A stretch of DNA of 64,000 bases from Dromiciops gliroides (taxonomy: Eukaryota > Chordata > Mammalia > Microbiotheria > Microbiotheriidae), in contig NC_057861.1 of the NCBI RefSeq assembly GCF_019393635.1, positions 191,472,026 to 191,536,025 of the forward strand. Reading direction: 5' to 3'. Shown here piece after piece: positions 1-10,959 of the stretch. Under the pieces are notes generated by a model. The model did not search any database, was not told the DNA's origin, and worked only from the letters and a program-made list of their open reading frames with translations. Each line of letters starts with the position of its first letter. The stretch's first letter is position 1. A program made the position numbers and the translations under genes.

Positions 1-485
1 TGAGTCCTTTGGAACTATTTTGTACTGTTATATTGCTGAGAAGAATCAAGTCTATCACAGTTGATCAGCACATAATGTTGTTGATACTGTGTACAATGTT
101 CTCCTGGTTCTGCTCATCTCACTCATCATCAGTTCATGCAAGTCCTTCCAGGTTTCTCTGAAATCCTCCTGCTCATCGTTTCTTACAGCACAATAGAATT
201 CCATTACATTCATATACCACAACTTGTTTAGCCATTCCCCAATTGATGGGCAGTCCCTCAATTTCCACTTCCTTGCCAACACAAAATGAGCAGCTATAAA
301 TATTTTTGTACATATGGGTCCTTTTTCCTTTTTTATGATCTCGTTGGGAAAAAGACCCAGTAGTGGTATTGCTGGGTCAAAGGGTATGCACAGCTTTATA
401 GCCCTTTGGGCATAATTCCAAATTGCTCTCCAGAATGGTTAGATCAGTTCACAGCTCCACCAATAGTGCATTAGTGTTCCAATTT
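1..485 (-). mobile_element. L1 fragment: ORF2 C-terminus
   Basis: Minus-strand translation of 55-282 gives the L1 ORF2 C-terminal pattern (GCPSIGEWLNKLWY-like, then WKDLHELMMSEMSRTRRTLY). The coding remnant extends to about 485 in nucleotide similarity to the copy at 23.2-23.5 kb. It ends within 22 bases of the splice acceptor of the first TXNL4A coding exon. Confidence 0.88.
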
Positions 486-528
486 TTAAGTGGATTCTCT
501 TTTGCAGGACTCAGGCTAAGTGTTCAAG

Positions 529-681
529 ATGTCGTACATGCTTCCACATTTGCACAATGGTTGGCAGGTAGATCAAGCTATTCTTTCAGAAGAGGACCGA
601 GTTGTTGTTATTAGGTTTGGACATGATTGGGATCCCACTTGTATGAAAATGGATGAAGTTTTATATAGTATTGCAGAAAAG
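529..681 (+). CDS. TXNL4A: TXNL4A coding exon 1 (codons 1-51), U5 snRNP protein DIM1
   Basis: First coding exon of the 15-kDa U5 snRNP protein (DIM1/TXNL4A), a thioredoxin-fold component of the U5 particle needed for pre-mRNA splicing in the nucleus. The ATG follows the 5'UTR bases 'gttcaag', and the exon ends at AAG|gtaaat after exactly 153 coding bases. The translation starts MSYMLPHLHNGW and contains the D-W-D-P-T-C segment at residues 33-38. In true thioredoxins this is where the CxxC active site lies; only the last cysteine (Cys38) is kept, as is typical of the DIM1 family, which is not a redox enzyme of the classical kind. A good acceptor (ttttgcag, 500-507) lies 21 bases before the ATG, suggesting the exon starts at 508 and that a 5'UTR exon and promoter lie left of the window. 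An L1 3' fragment ends about 20 bases before that acceptor. Confidence 0.96.
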
Positions 682-779
682 GTAAATATTATTTGAATAA
701 CTTTTTTAATACTATGATTCCCTCATGTTTGTACGTTTACAAAGCCCTTTGATGTCCTTTTTCTCCTTTGATCCTTCTA

Positions 780-965
780 ACAGCCCATGAAATAGGCAGA
801 ACAAGTATTATCTTCATATTACAGATGAAAAAATGGAGACCCAGAGAGGTAAAGTGATTATAAAGGGTCATACAGCTTTATGGGGATGGAGGCAGGACTT
901 GAAGCTGGATCTCCTAATTCTCTATTGCTCTTTCCATTCTTATACACTGCCACTACTTGTAATTG
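780..965 (-). repeat. MIR/CORE-SINE relic
   Basis: Old MIR pattern in reverse: 'ttacagatgaaaaaatggagacccagagaggtaaagtgatt…'. Lies in TXNL4A intron 1. The rest of 682-2160 and 2700-5000 shows no other recognisable element apart from a MIR relic near 4.1 kb. Confidence 0.65.
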
Positions 966-2079
966 AAGTCATCAATTAGGTTTTTAAACATTTGTACTTT
1001 TTTTCCTTGAACTAAGGAAATGAGGAGTGTTATGTGATCTAGGATTGAAAGCCACACCTCATATTGAAACCAAAAATTTTGAATTGATTTGCTTTTTAGT
1101 TTCCAAGACATAAATGGTCTAGATCCATAAGGTATTTTTCAAGATTTACTTACCCCATCATTTTTAATTTTATGTGACTTCATGCAGGATTAAAATGGAT
1201 CCGAATTATAATAAGCATGGTTAAATAGAAATGCATCTGTGGCATAAGCTTCCAGCCTAGTGAATAATCAGTGACTGTCATTGATTCACTCTTTCTTGAT
1301 TTCAGGATCTTACTGCCTCCTGCTATTTGCTACCTTCAACATTCGTTTATTTTTATGAATTTTTACAGCTAAAATTATGAAAATTAGTTAACTCTACATA
1401 GAAGAAAACAGCCTAAAATGGCAGGTCTAAATTTTCTGAGGATATTCCAGGAGTATTATACCTTATTTTAGAGGAAACAGTTCTTCTTCACCATCTTAGA
1501 CGTACTACTCTAGATTTGCTTAAATTTGGGTTTTAGTACCTGTAATTTAAAACTTTCTGAGATATGTATGTTATATGCACCTACATAGGATATACTATAA
1601 TGTTAAAATTGGTGTCTTTAATACTCTCTCACTTGTGGTGCTCTTTAGTATCCATTCATGAGCTAATTGATATCTTCCTCTGAAGCAAATTCCATTGACA
1701 TTTGTAAATAAAACCTTAGATTTGTGCTATTTAGACATTTTTCTAAACCAGAGTATTGTGTTTGTTTTCTTTTTTTATCTGAAAATGTTAATGTGGGCTA
1801 TCAGTATGTTATGGGGTGGTAAATTTTTGGTACAAATTTCTGGAGGCTGAGGTAGGAATAGTCATTTAGTGTTAAGAGGTCAGTAGTGTTTTGTTTTCAG
1901 ATGTTGTTCTAATGATGATGGTAAATAATTGAGTTGAAATTTTCTAAACCAATTTTAAATGTAATTAAAAGTTAATGAAAGCCACAAAAACATTTTTTAA
2001 ATTACTAAATATCATGGCTCTTTTGTAAACATTTTCTTCATTTAGGTCTTTTGTAGTATTAATAAGAGACATCAACATA

Positions 2080-2156
2080 AAAATATATGTATCGATATAT
2101 GTATATATGCACACATGGGTATGTGTGTGTATATGTATGTATATATCTGTATATGC
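2080..2156. repeat. TATG/CA-type simple repeat
   Basis: Alternating tatgta, cacaca and tgtgtg motifs immediately before a SINE; a degenerate purine-pyrimidine microsatellite. Confidence 0.6.
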
Positions 2157-2159
2157 AGC

Positions 2160-2395
2160 ACAGCTACAGCTAGGTGGCGCAGTGGATAGAGTATAAGGCC
2201 TGAAGTTAGGAAAACTCATCTTCCTGAGTTCAAATTTGGCTTCAGACACTAGCAGGTGTGTGACCTTGGGCAAGTCACTAAGCCCTGTTTGCCTCAGTTC
2301 CTCATCTATAAAACGAGCTGGAGAAGGAAAGGGCAAACCACTAGTATCTTTGGGATCATGAATTGGACATGACTGAAAGAAGTGAACAACAATGA
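2160..2395 (+). repeat. Long-form marsupial tRNA/MIR-type SINE
   Basis: Head 'gctaggtggcgcagtggatagag', core 'gtgtgaccttgggcaagtcact' and the longer 3' module 'ctggagaaggaaagggcaaaccact…'. This longer form is older than the short SINE. Confidence 0.8.
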
Positions 2396-2399
2396 AATG

Positions 2400-2640
2400 G
2401 GCAGCTAGCCAGATGGTTCAGTGGATAGAGCACTGGGCCTGGAGTTAAGAAGACTCATCTTCTGAGTTCAAATCCAGACTCAGGCACGTACTAGCTGTGT
2501 GACCTTGTGCAAGTCACTTCACCTTGTTTGCCTCAGTTTCCTCATCTGTAAAATGAACTGGAGAAGGAATTTGCCAAGAAAACCCCGTGGATGGTATTAG
2601 CAAGGGGTCATGAAGAGTCAGACAGCTAAACAACAGAAAC
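2400..2640 (+). repeat. Long-form marsupial SINE, second tandem copy
   Basis: Same family and orientation as the copy just upstream, with its own head and 3' module; diverged, so an independent insertion rather than a recent duplication. Confidence 0.8.
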
Positions 2641-4049
2641 ATTTTATATGAAGCTTATCTAGCATCATTATCACTTTATTGTCCAGAGTAAGATTTATAT
2701 ATTAGGAATAGCAATTGGCTAGAGATTAGAATGAAAGAAATGTTCTTTATTTTGATTTCTGTGTACTCTTTTGACTTTTAGCCATGTCCTAATCTCCTTT
2801 TCCCACCTCAATAGACTAAGAAATCTGTGGAGATTTCTGGGGAAAGCAAGGGAGAAGAACCGCATATCCTTTTCAAAATGGAAGCTACCACTAACAAGGG
2901 CCAACAGTAATAAAGAATGTGACCCTTGATTCCCATTTTGTCTGTTTCTTAGCTGTATCACACAAAGTTAAATATAGGTACACATATCTGTAAAGTTGAC
3001 CACAAGAATTCTAAATCCTACTGCCATTCATCAAAATGAGGATGACATAAGTGTCAGTCATCTCTTCCTATCCCAACAAAGCTGTAATAAATTGCAATTA
3101 GCTAGGGAACATAATACAAGATTTTGTGTCCTGTTAACCATATTTATTCCTTTTTAAATTCTATTATAATTTCTATAATGTGAATTACTATAAAAAAGGT
3201 TAAATTGTACATAACAGTAAATCCACTAGTAATTAAAACATTTTTAGAAATAAATTGAGCTTCTTGTGTTGTAGATTTCTGTATCATATTTCAATAACAG
3301 TGAAATTTGGATTTAGGTTTAAATTAACGTATCCATTTAATACCTGTACAGAATGAAAACCTGAGGTGCAAAGATTATTTTTTCAATACTTTATATTCCA
3401 CACTACAGCACAGCACACCCCCCAGTTTAAGGACGTAGTAGAAATGTCTAATTCTGGAATTTGTTTTGGGGGAGCATTCCAAGAATTTTTGACACTTAAG
3501 GTTTCTGTGGGAAATAAGAAAAGCATAACTTTCTATTTCAAAATCTCCCTCTGCAGAAATGGCAGATAATGGGAGATCTCCTTCCTCATCTTGCTAGCGA
3601 GCCATGTTTGGATATCACGACAGTTTTAACGTGAGTAAAAGTTCCAAATGTTCAGGTGGGACTTGGTTATAAAGTATTTCTCCTCAAAGATAAGTTTGTT
3701 GACATACTGCTTTTGCCAGTCAACACCTCAAGCTGATTTAACTTTTATTTAATTTTGAAGTATGTACTTAATCCAGAGTTTACTCTTCACAGGCATGGTA
3801 CAATAATATTTTAAGACATTAAAAAATAAAGTTGCCATTTTAACAAATAACCTCAAGAACTTAGACTAAAGTATATTTCTTTCATATCATACACAAGCCA
3901 TTTTTGCCTTTTGAAGGGTTGAGGCTCACAATAATATTTGAAGTTGTACATCACAAGTAGTACTAGTGAATTTCAATTACTGCTGGTTTGAGATGTGCTA
4001 GAATAACAGAATTTTGCAAACAGAACTCAGAATCTGACACCTTCATTTT

Positions 4050-4165
4050 GTTAGTTAAGAAAATTTTGTAGAGAAGAGGTGACTTGTCCAAGTTACACGT
4101 CTAGTCAATAACTGAGATGACGCTAGAATCAGGTCTCCTGACTTCAAGTCCAGTGTTCTTTATAT
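4050..4165 (-). repeat. MIR relic
   Basis: Reverse MIR core ('gaggtgacttgtccaagttacac…ctagaatcaggtctcctgactt'). Confidence 0.6.
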
Positions 4166-5009
4166 CATACCATGCTTTCACTTCATATTCCTTACTTCTT
4201 TATATCCAATATGCATAAAAATCTTTTTTACACTTTTTTCTTTTGAAACTCTTTGGTAACTGAAGGGTGGAACTATATACACAAAAATAAATTTAAGAAA
4301 CATTAAAACTTGAAGATACAAATGAAGGTTTTTAAACTTCAGATTATTTAGTATTTGTAAGAAGCACACTAATAAAATTTTCTTGGAACTTTTTTTGGAG
4401 ATCCAGTTTTGGGGCCACAAAAAGCTCTCCTTAGTTTAGGAAAATTAAAGAAAATTACTCTTTCCAGGGAAATTTTTAAAAAGGATGCTCTTTCAGTTCT
4501 CACTGAGTTTGTTTAAAGATTCTAGTTTCTTATTAAAAACCGTCTCTTTGGAAGATTTCAGATTCTCATTAGCCTTAATCACAGAAAGTGGCTATACACA
4601 GAAGTAAGGCCTTGGTGCTAAAAGCAACAAAGTTGTATGAGACTAAATGAATTGTTGTGGTAGAGTAGGTCTCAATAAGATACTGATTGTCCAATGGTAG
4701 ATAAAATCATCATTTGATTTTCTTATAGCAGTTATAAATTTAATTCTCTAAAAGTATAAAAATTACTGCCTAAAAATCTATCATATGGAAGATGTTAGAT
4801 GAATTTTTTTTGTTGTTGGTTGAATACCTGTATCTACATATGTATCTAGTGTTTCTTAATGGATCATCATCAGCCAGCAAAGAAAAATCTTCAAGGACAC
4901 ATCACAGGAGAACATCTTGTTCGTAAATAGTTTGAAGGCAGAGAATCACTCATCTTTCATGCAGAAAGATACTCATTGTGGAGAAGTTCAGTAAATTGAT
5001 TTGTCGATA

Positions 5010-5350
5010 GTCAATCAATCAATAGACATTAAGTGCCTACTACGTTCCAGGCACTGTGCTAAACACTGAGGATACAAAAAGAGGCAAAAGACAATCCCTC
5101 CCCTCAACGAGCTTACAGTCAGTTGGGAGAGATAGCATGCAAGCAAGCAAGCCATATATAGGATATATAGGAAGTAATTAACACAGGGAAGCCACTGGAA
5201 TGGAAAAGGTTGGGAAGCCTTCTTATAGTAGGTGGGCTTTTAGTTGGGACTTAAAGGACGCCAGGGAGGTCAGTAATCAAGAGTTTAGAAGGGAGAGCAT
5301 CCCAGATGTGGGGGACAGCCAGAGAGAATGCCTGGAGCTGAGAGATGGAG
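5010..5350 (+). repeat. Ancient interspersed repeat, family not settled
   Basis: Contains 'ttaagtgcctactacgttccaggcactgtgctaaacactgaggataca' followed by a 'gagcttacagtc…' section and 'agcatcccagatgtggggga'. This is a common old mammalian repeat pattern; other pieces are near 11.1-12.3 kb and 19.13-19.2 kb. It resembles 3' LINE relics of L2/CR1 type, but I cannot name the family. Confidence 0.5.
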
Positions 5351-5632
5351 TATTTTGTTCATGGATCAATCAATGTGTTAAATGAGTTTTGACACTCAAA
5401 AGATTTCAATAGGCTATAATGATGTACCAAGCTAATAAATGAACTTTAATAGGGATAAATATAAAAATCTTTCAATAACTTTTAAAAAACCCAACTGTAT
5501 AAATATAGGACAAGAAAAACCCAACTTAACTATAGTCCATAAAAACTTAAGAGGTTTTAATTGATTATAAGCTCAATATAAGTTGATAATCAGGTGTTAT
5601 TCACTCTTAATAATCCTGGGTTTTTGTTTGTT

Positions 5633-5928
5633 TTGACACTGAGTCTATCTTCCCCAGACTGGAAGTCTAGAAGCCCCTCATGGGCTGGATCCCAGTACCA
5701 GTCTGCACAGAAATTTTAACCTGTTGCATTTTTCTGACCTGGACTGCTTCATTCCTCCTTAGCCTGGTGACCTTCTGCTCCCAAGGCTTTGTTATATTGT
5801 TGCTGAACTTAATGTGGTCACCCATTTAGCTTTAGTCTGATTGAAGTAGCTCAACCCCCAAATTCAGGTGATTCATTTGTCACAGCCACCCCTAGTAGCA
5901 GAGACTATGGACATGCATCGTCGTGCCT
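5633..5928 (-). pseudogene. 7SL (SRP) RNA retropseudogene
   Basis: The plus strand reads as the reverse complement of a diverged, near full-length 7SL RNA. Landmarks in order are a degraded 3' domain at 5640-5700, 'acctgttgca…ctgacctgga' at 5720-5742, 'cctccttagcctggtgacc' at 5754-5772, 'atattgttgctgaacttaat' at 5793-5812 (Alu-domain start, 'GTTCGGCATCAATATGG' in RNA sense), and 'gtagcagagacta' near the RNA 5' end. A T-rich run on the low-coordinate side (5620-5632) is the A-tail of the retrocopy. Many substitutions make it a dead copy. SRP RNA normally scaffolds the signal recognition particle in the cytoplasm. Confidence 0.75.
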
Positions 5929-5949
5929 CTCCTCTTTTCCTTTTTCTTT

Positions 5950-6450
5950 TTGCCTGTTACTGCATGTTGGATCAGGCTATACCTGGGGTCCATTCCAAGG
6001 GGCCCTGTTTTAAGAGGGACATTGATAAACTTAAGCATATCTACAGTAAGGATATAGGATAGTGAAGGGTCTTGATAACCTGTCACAGGAGGTTTGGTTG
6101 AAGGCATTAGAGCTATTTTTCCTAGAGAGTTAGAAAACTTAGGAGATTTCATAGCTATCTCCAAATATATGAAGATGTATTTTATGGAAAAGGAATTAGA
6201 TGTATTCTGGAAATTTTTGGAGGACTGACTCTTTATGGAGAGACAGATTTTGACTTATTAAGAAAGTACTTTCAACAAACAACCATCTAATACAAATAAC
6301 ATGGCTTGTTTTGTGAGGTAATAAACTGTTCTGGAAATGTTCGTGCTAAATCTCGAACAGTCTGCAAAAGTGTCACAGGAGAGATTTGTGCATTGAGTTC
6401 AAGGTTAGACAAGATGATCTCTAGATTCAACTTAAGATTCCAGCATATAG
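5950..6450 (+). mobile_element. CR1/L3 LINE 3' relic
   Basis: Matches the recalled CR1/L3 3' pattern: 'agggacattgataaactt…aggatagtgaagggtcttgataacctgtcacaggaggtttggttgaagg', then '…ttcaaggttagacaagatgatctctag'. The 7SL retropseudogene lies at its left edge. Confidence 0.7.
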
Positions 6451-6631
6451 TTCATATTAAAGATTAAATAGTATGTAATCTTTTAAAATGAAAACATTTA
6501 CTATATCTCAAATTCTAAAGAATATATTTAATATTAAAGTTAATCCAAACAAGATTCAACATTAAAATTAATCCAGACAAGAACACGCTTTTTAAAAAAT
6601 CTTTATTGATAGCACTTGCTTTTATGTCTTC

Positions 6632-6635
<4 letters not shown>

Positions 6636-6680
<45 letters not shown>
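6636..6680. repeat. (AT)n microsatellite
   Basis: About 22 uninterrupted AT units. Confidence 0.95.
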
Positions 6681-6685
<5 letters not shown>

Positions 6686-7108
6686 CTCCCCTCCCAAGTA
6701 AGTCATTCCTTATAACAAAGATTTAAATTTTTTAAAAGTGTTCAGCAAAACTAACCAACACATCCATTGTGTCTGACACAATGGATGTACCATATTCTTC
6801 ACCCTTAAACAACCCACATTTTCAAAGGGGTCAAGGGGAATCTTTTCAACTCTTCTTTTAGGACTAAGCTTGGTAATTATAATTACAACATTCCACAAAA
6901 ACACTTAGAAATTTAAATTATTATTTGCTTTGTCATTATTAAAGACTGGTAAAAGTATAGAGATTTTTAAAACACCTAACACTTTTTCACCTTTATGTTT
7001 GAAAATTATAGTGTTAAGAAATTGCCTATTTTTCCTGTAAAACTCAAATTTTGAAAATTAAATGATTATTTAGATTCAGTTAGTTTTATTAAGAAAACAT
7101 TCCATATA

Positions 7109-7262
7109 GGGGCAGCTAGGTGGTGCAGTGGATAGAGCACCGGTCCTGGATTCAGGAGGACCTGAGTTCAAATCTGACCTCAAGATACTTGACACTAGCT
7201 GTGTGACCCTGGGCAAGTCATGTAACCCTCATTGCCCCACCAAAAAAAGAAAGAAAGAAAGA
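7109..7262 (+). repeat. Short marsupial SINE
   Basis: Full-length 'ggggcagctaggtggtgcag…attgccccaccaaaa' with a GAAA-rich tail. Confidence 0.92.
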
Positions 7263-7697
7263 AAATATTCCTTATAATCTTCTTTGCTTTTCTATCAGGG
7301 AATTCTAGGACTTTAGGTATAAAGTTCATTCATTCACTCATATTGATCATTCTCATATTCCCCTTTAGGGGATAGAAATCGATCTTGAACTTGTGTATCA
7401 AACCTTTTATCATATTTCCCTTATTGATATTTTGACTTCTAGCTATTTGCTATTGCTTTTATGTTTGAAGTAGTAAAAGACAGTATTTGTACATAGTAGT
7501 ATTGACCTTTGGGCATGGTCAGAAGTATTACTGCGGTATGCAGAATTCACTCTGGTTTTCAGTGGAAGTACTATGTAGGGTTACATATAAAGTGGAGAAA
7601 AGAGGTTATTATTATTATTATTATTGAAAGAAGTGAAATTCACTCTATAATACCTTGAACCCAGTTAAATTTTTGAAGGATAGTAGATATAATGAGT

Positions 7698-7942
7698 GGC
7701 AGCTAGATGGCACCATGGATAGATTACAGAGCCTGAAGTCAGGAAGACTCTTCTTCCTGAATTCTAATCTGGCCTCAGATACTTAGTAGCTCTATCACGC
7801 TGGGAAAGTTACTTAAGCCTGTTTGCCTCAGTTTCCTCTTTTGTAAAATGAGCTGGAGAAGGGAATGGCAAACCACTCCAGCGTCTTTGCCAAGAAAACC
7901 CTAAATGGGATCATGAAGAGTCAGACACTGTTGAACAACAGA
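7698..7942 (+). repeat. Long-form marsupial SINE
   Basis: Head through 3' module 'ggaatggcaaaccactccag…gtcagacactg'. Flanked by near-identical 'gatataatga' and 'gatatagtga' target duplications. Confidence 0.85.
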
Positions 7943-7970
7943 AAAGATATAGTGAAACTCACTGCTGAAC

Positions 7971-8086
7971 TTAATAATAATGAGGTTACAGTTAGGAATT
8001 TCGGTAATTGTAAATGTTTATGAGTATCTTAATAATAATGAGGTTACAGTTAGGAATTTCGGTAATTGTAAATGTTTATGAGTATC
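7971..8086. repeat. Exact 58-bp tandem duplication
   Basis: The unit starting 'ttaataataatgaggttaca' and ending 'tatgagtatc' occurs twice back to back (7971-8028, 8029-8086) with no difference that I can see. It lies in intron 1 of TXNL4A and has no coding content. Confidence 0.95.
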
Positions 8087-8194
8087 TTCTTCACTAACAT
8101 GTAATATCTGTTAATTCATATTGAATTTTCTATAATATGACTAAAGTAATGTGTAATTTTATCTGATTTTTGGATGTGTAGAACTTAGTAGAAT

Positions 8195-8245
8195 ATACAT
8201 ACATATATGTGTGTGTGTGTATATATATATACATACACACACACA
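8195..8245. repeat. GT/AT/CA simple repeat
   Basis: tgtgtgtgtgtatatatatatacatacacacacac: a mixed, self-complementary dinucleotide tract. Confidence 0.85.
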
Positions 8246-8378
8246 AACTTAGGAGTGTTTTAAAAATTTTTATGGCTCATCTTACTGTTTTCTATTTCTT
8301 TTTGGCCACAATTACATTTAAGATGAAGTCATTTCATCTGTCTTTATATTTCTTGGCACACAAGTCCATGTGTTTATT

Positions 8379-8540
8379 TTATTTTATTTTATTTTTATTT
8401 TTTTAGTGAGGCAGTTCGGGTTAAGTGACTTGCCCAGGGTCACACAGCTAGTAAGTGTTAAGTGTCTGAGGCCGGATTTGAACTCAGGTACTCCTGACTC
8501 CAGGGCCGGTGCTCTATCCACTGCGCCATCTAGCTGCCCC
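8379..8540 (-). repeat. Short marsupial SINE
   Basis: Reverse copy with T-rich tail on the left and 'gccatctagctgcccc' at the right end. Confidence 0.92.
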
Positions 8541-8734
8541 TATGTGTTTATTTTTCAAATACTTATTTTCTTTAGACCTAACATACATATGAGAAAATAG
8601 AGTGGCCTCTTGTGCATACGAAAATAGAGGGATATTATGTGGAATGGCTCTCAGAGAGAGGGAAGGGGGAAAAGTTATAGGAAGAAATTTTGGTGATGAA
8701 AAAAATTTCAAAAAAGTTTCTTTTAAAAAATAGA

Positions 8735-8955
8735 AGAATAAAGATCATAAGATTATGGATTTAGATCTGGAAGGTATTCCAGAGGCCATCTAGCCCAAAC
8801 CTGTCATGTTACAGGCGAGGGACTTAGGCCCTTAGAGTTTTAGTGACTTGCCCATGGTCATACTAGTATCAAATAGCAGAGCTATAATTCAAACTTATAT
8901 CCTCTGATTCCAAATTCAAATCGCTCCACATCACTCTTTCCACTGTACCATGTTG
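8735..8955 (-). repeat. MIR relic
   Basis: Reverse MIR-like pattern ('ccagaggccatctagcccaaacc…gacttgcccatggtcata'). Confidence 0.6.
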
Positions 8956-9873
8956 CCTCTAAATTTTGAAGTGACTCTGTGCCCTTGCTAGGAACAGTGT
9001 TTTATCTTCTAAGGCATACTGTGTGTGCCATCTCTGTGTACAGCACTGTGATAACTATTGAGCAGAGTAGGGAGAAAAAAAGTATATAGTTATATATAAT
9101 TTTACATATGTACATATATATACACATATAAATATAATTATATGTGCATTTGCATATACATATGTATAATTATATATAGTTATAGTTATCCTGGCCCATT
9201 AGAAGTTTACAGTCCTATTCTTATTAGTCTTTTAATAACCTGATCTAGGAATATAATTTTGAAAACCAGCTTTTCCCTGCAGATATTTTTGCATAATACT
9301 TTTGTATTTGGGTGCTACTTAACATCAGGATTGGTTTCAGATGTACATCCCAGAATAATTGGAAAGGTAAGGTGCAAGCCAAAGGACCAGAAGCCCAAGA
9401 CTATGGTCAAGTTCAAGCCTGAGCCTTCCAGGACTCCATCCTGAGGTTGGGGCTGAGAACAGAGGTATCTTGTCAAGATAACTAGCCGACTATGTTTAGA
9501 AGTGTTTTCTTTATAGCTGCTTAGTATATAGTTAATTCTGTATATCAGAATCATTTATTAAAATGCCTCCATTTATAGTGTTTATATTAGTTCAGGATGA
9601 ATAAAATGCCTGTTACAGTTTTCTTCATAACCTTCATAACAGATTTAAATGTTGTTTGAAATTTAACAGGATATTCTGAGGTATCTTACAAAATGGAAGT
9701 ATGAAACATATGTTAACCATTTAGGTGTCAAAATTTGACATTGTTTTCAGTATTTTTTGTTCCATACAAGATATCATGGGGAAAATGGTTCTGGGCAGAG
9801 GTATGAATAAATGCTGTTATTCAAAATATCAAATCATATTGTAACCAAATTCTTTTAAAATGTACCTATTTGA

Positions 9874-10019
9874 GGGGCAGGTAGGTGGCGCAGTGGATAG
9901 AGCACCAGCCCTGGAGTCAGGAGTACCTGAGTTCAAATCCAGCCTCAGGAACTTAACACTTACTAGCTGTGTGACCCTGGGCAAGTCACTTAACCCCAAT
10001 TGCCTCACTTAAAAAAAAA
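9874..10019 (+). repeat. Short marsupial SINE next to TXNL4A exon 2
   Basis: Full-length copy with a 15-bp target duplication 'atgtacctatttgag' on both sides. It ends only about 70 bases before exon 2, so the exon's upstream intron flank is partly post-insertion sequence. Confidence 0.93.
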
Positions 10020-10089
10020 TATGTACCTATTTGAGATGAAAATAAAAAAGATATTTTCGATTGATTCTCTGTTTTCATTTTTCTTTTAG

Positions 10090-10193
10090 GTAAAAAATTT
10101 TGCAGTTATATATCTTGTGGATATTACAGAAGTACCGGACTTCAATAAAATGTATGAGTTGTATGATCCCTGTACTGTCATGTTTTTCTTTAG
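10090..10193 (+). CDS. TXNL4A: TXNL4A coding exon 2 (codons 52-86, splits codon 86)
   Basis: Internal exon bounded by ttcttttag (acceptor, to 10089) and ttt-AG|gtatgt (donor, from 10194). It is 104 bases long and ends after the second base of the Arg-86 codon, so the cumulative coding length is 257. It encodes VKNFAVIYLVDITEVPDF and then the stretch ending in FFFR. Cys79, in the YDPC motif, can pair with Cys38 in the family. No stop or frameshift is present, and the joins to both neighbouring exons are in phase. The upstream intron (682-10089) is about 9.4 kb and full of SINE, MIR, CR1/L3 and 7SL-derived sequence. Confidence 0.96.
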
Positions 10194-10959
10194 GTATGTT
10201 ATTTTTTTTTTTAATTACACAAATTTATTTAGTCTAGAAAACTAGTGATGTTTAGCATATTCAAAACACCTTTGCGTATGGTACTTTGGAACAGTTGATT
10301 TACATTCCAAGTGGAATTAGCTTAGAATACAAAATGGTGAAATGAAGTCATGCCAATTTAATATCTTCCATTATAATCTTTCTACAAAATGTGACTGCTG
10401 AGAAAACCAGGTTAAGTGTAATTAATGTATTCAAGAGAGTTTCACATTTTGTGTGTTCATTTTGGGGGGTATGGTGAGATGTATCGTGTGCAGAGGCTTT
10501 AAAATAATGTCTGTAATATTAACCTGATTTAATATCCTGACATAAATAAAATTTAATAATATACACATTATATTAATATGTTTTTTGCTTCTATTCCCAA
10601 ATTCTCCTGACTAGTTTAATTCAGAAAAGAGAAAGCATCACAATTTTCTAATGTCTGTTAACTATAGAAGGGATGATTACAGAAGACAAAGGTGAGGGGG
10701 GCATTTGGGAGGACATTAAAGGATGAGTTCTTTGTGTTCATATTATAGTATTCTTTGCCACTAGGAATAGTGGGACATTCTTCCTTTTCCTTTCCATCCA
10801 GCACCCTCTCATCCTCTTCTTTATTTCTCTAGGACTCACCATGGAGAATATGGCTTTTTTCCTCCATGGAGAGAGCTGATATTGTTACCTTCCCAGAGCC
10901 AAACTAGGCAGCAAAGTGCAGCTGGGAGTGGGAGGTGGGGAATGTCAGCCTCTCAGGGT

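Noticed and set aside
8370..8600. Recurring open frames with the peptide GLSDLPRVTQLVSVKCLRPD (also at 12798, 17813, 23637, 44667, 47694, 59199 and others)
   Set aside because: These are translations of reverse-oriented SINE copies in one frame; each coincides exactly with a SINE and has no independent coding evidence.
9259..9444. 61-codon frame with a basic C-terminal part (KPKDQKPKTMVKFKPEPSR)
   Set aside because: No poly-A tail, splice signals or family match; may be chance in TXNL4A intron 1.
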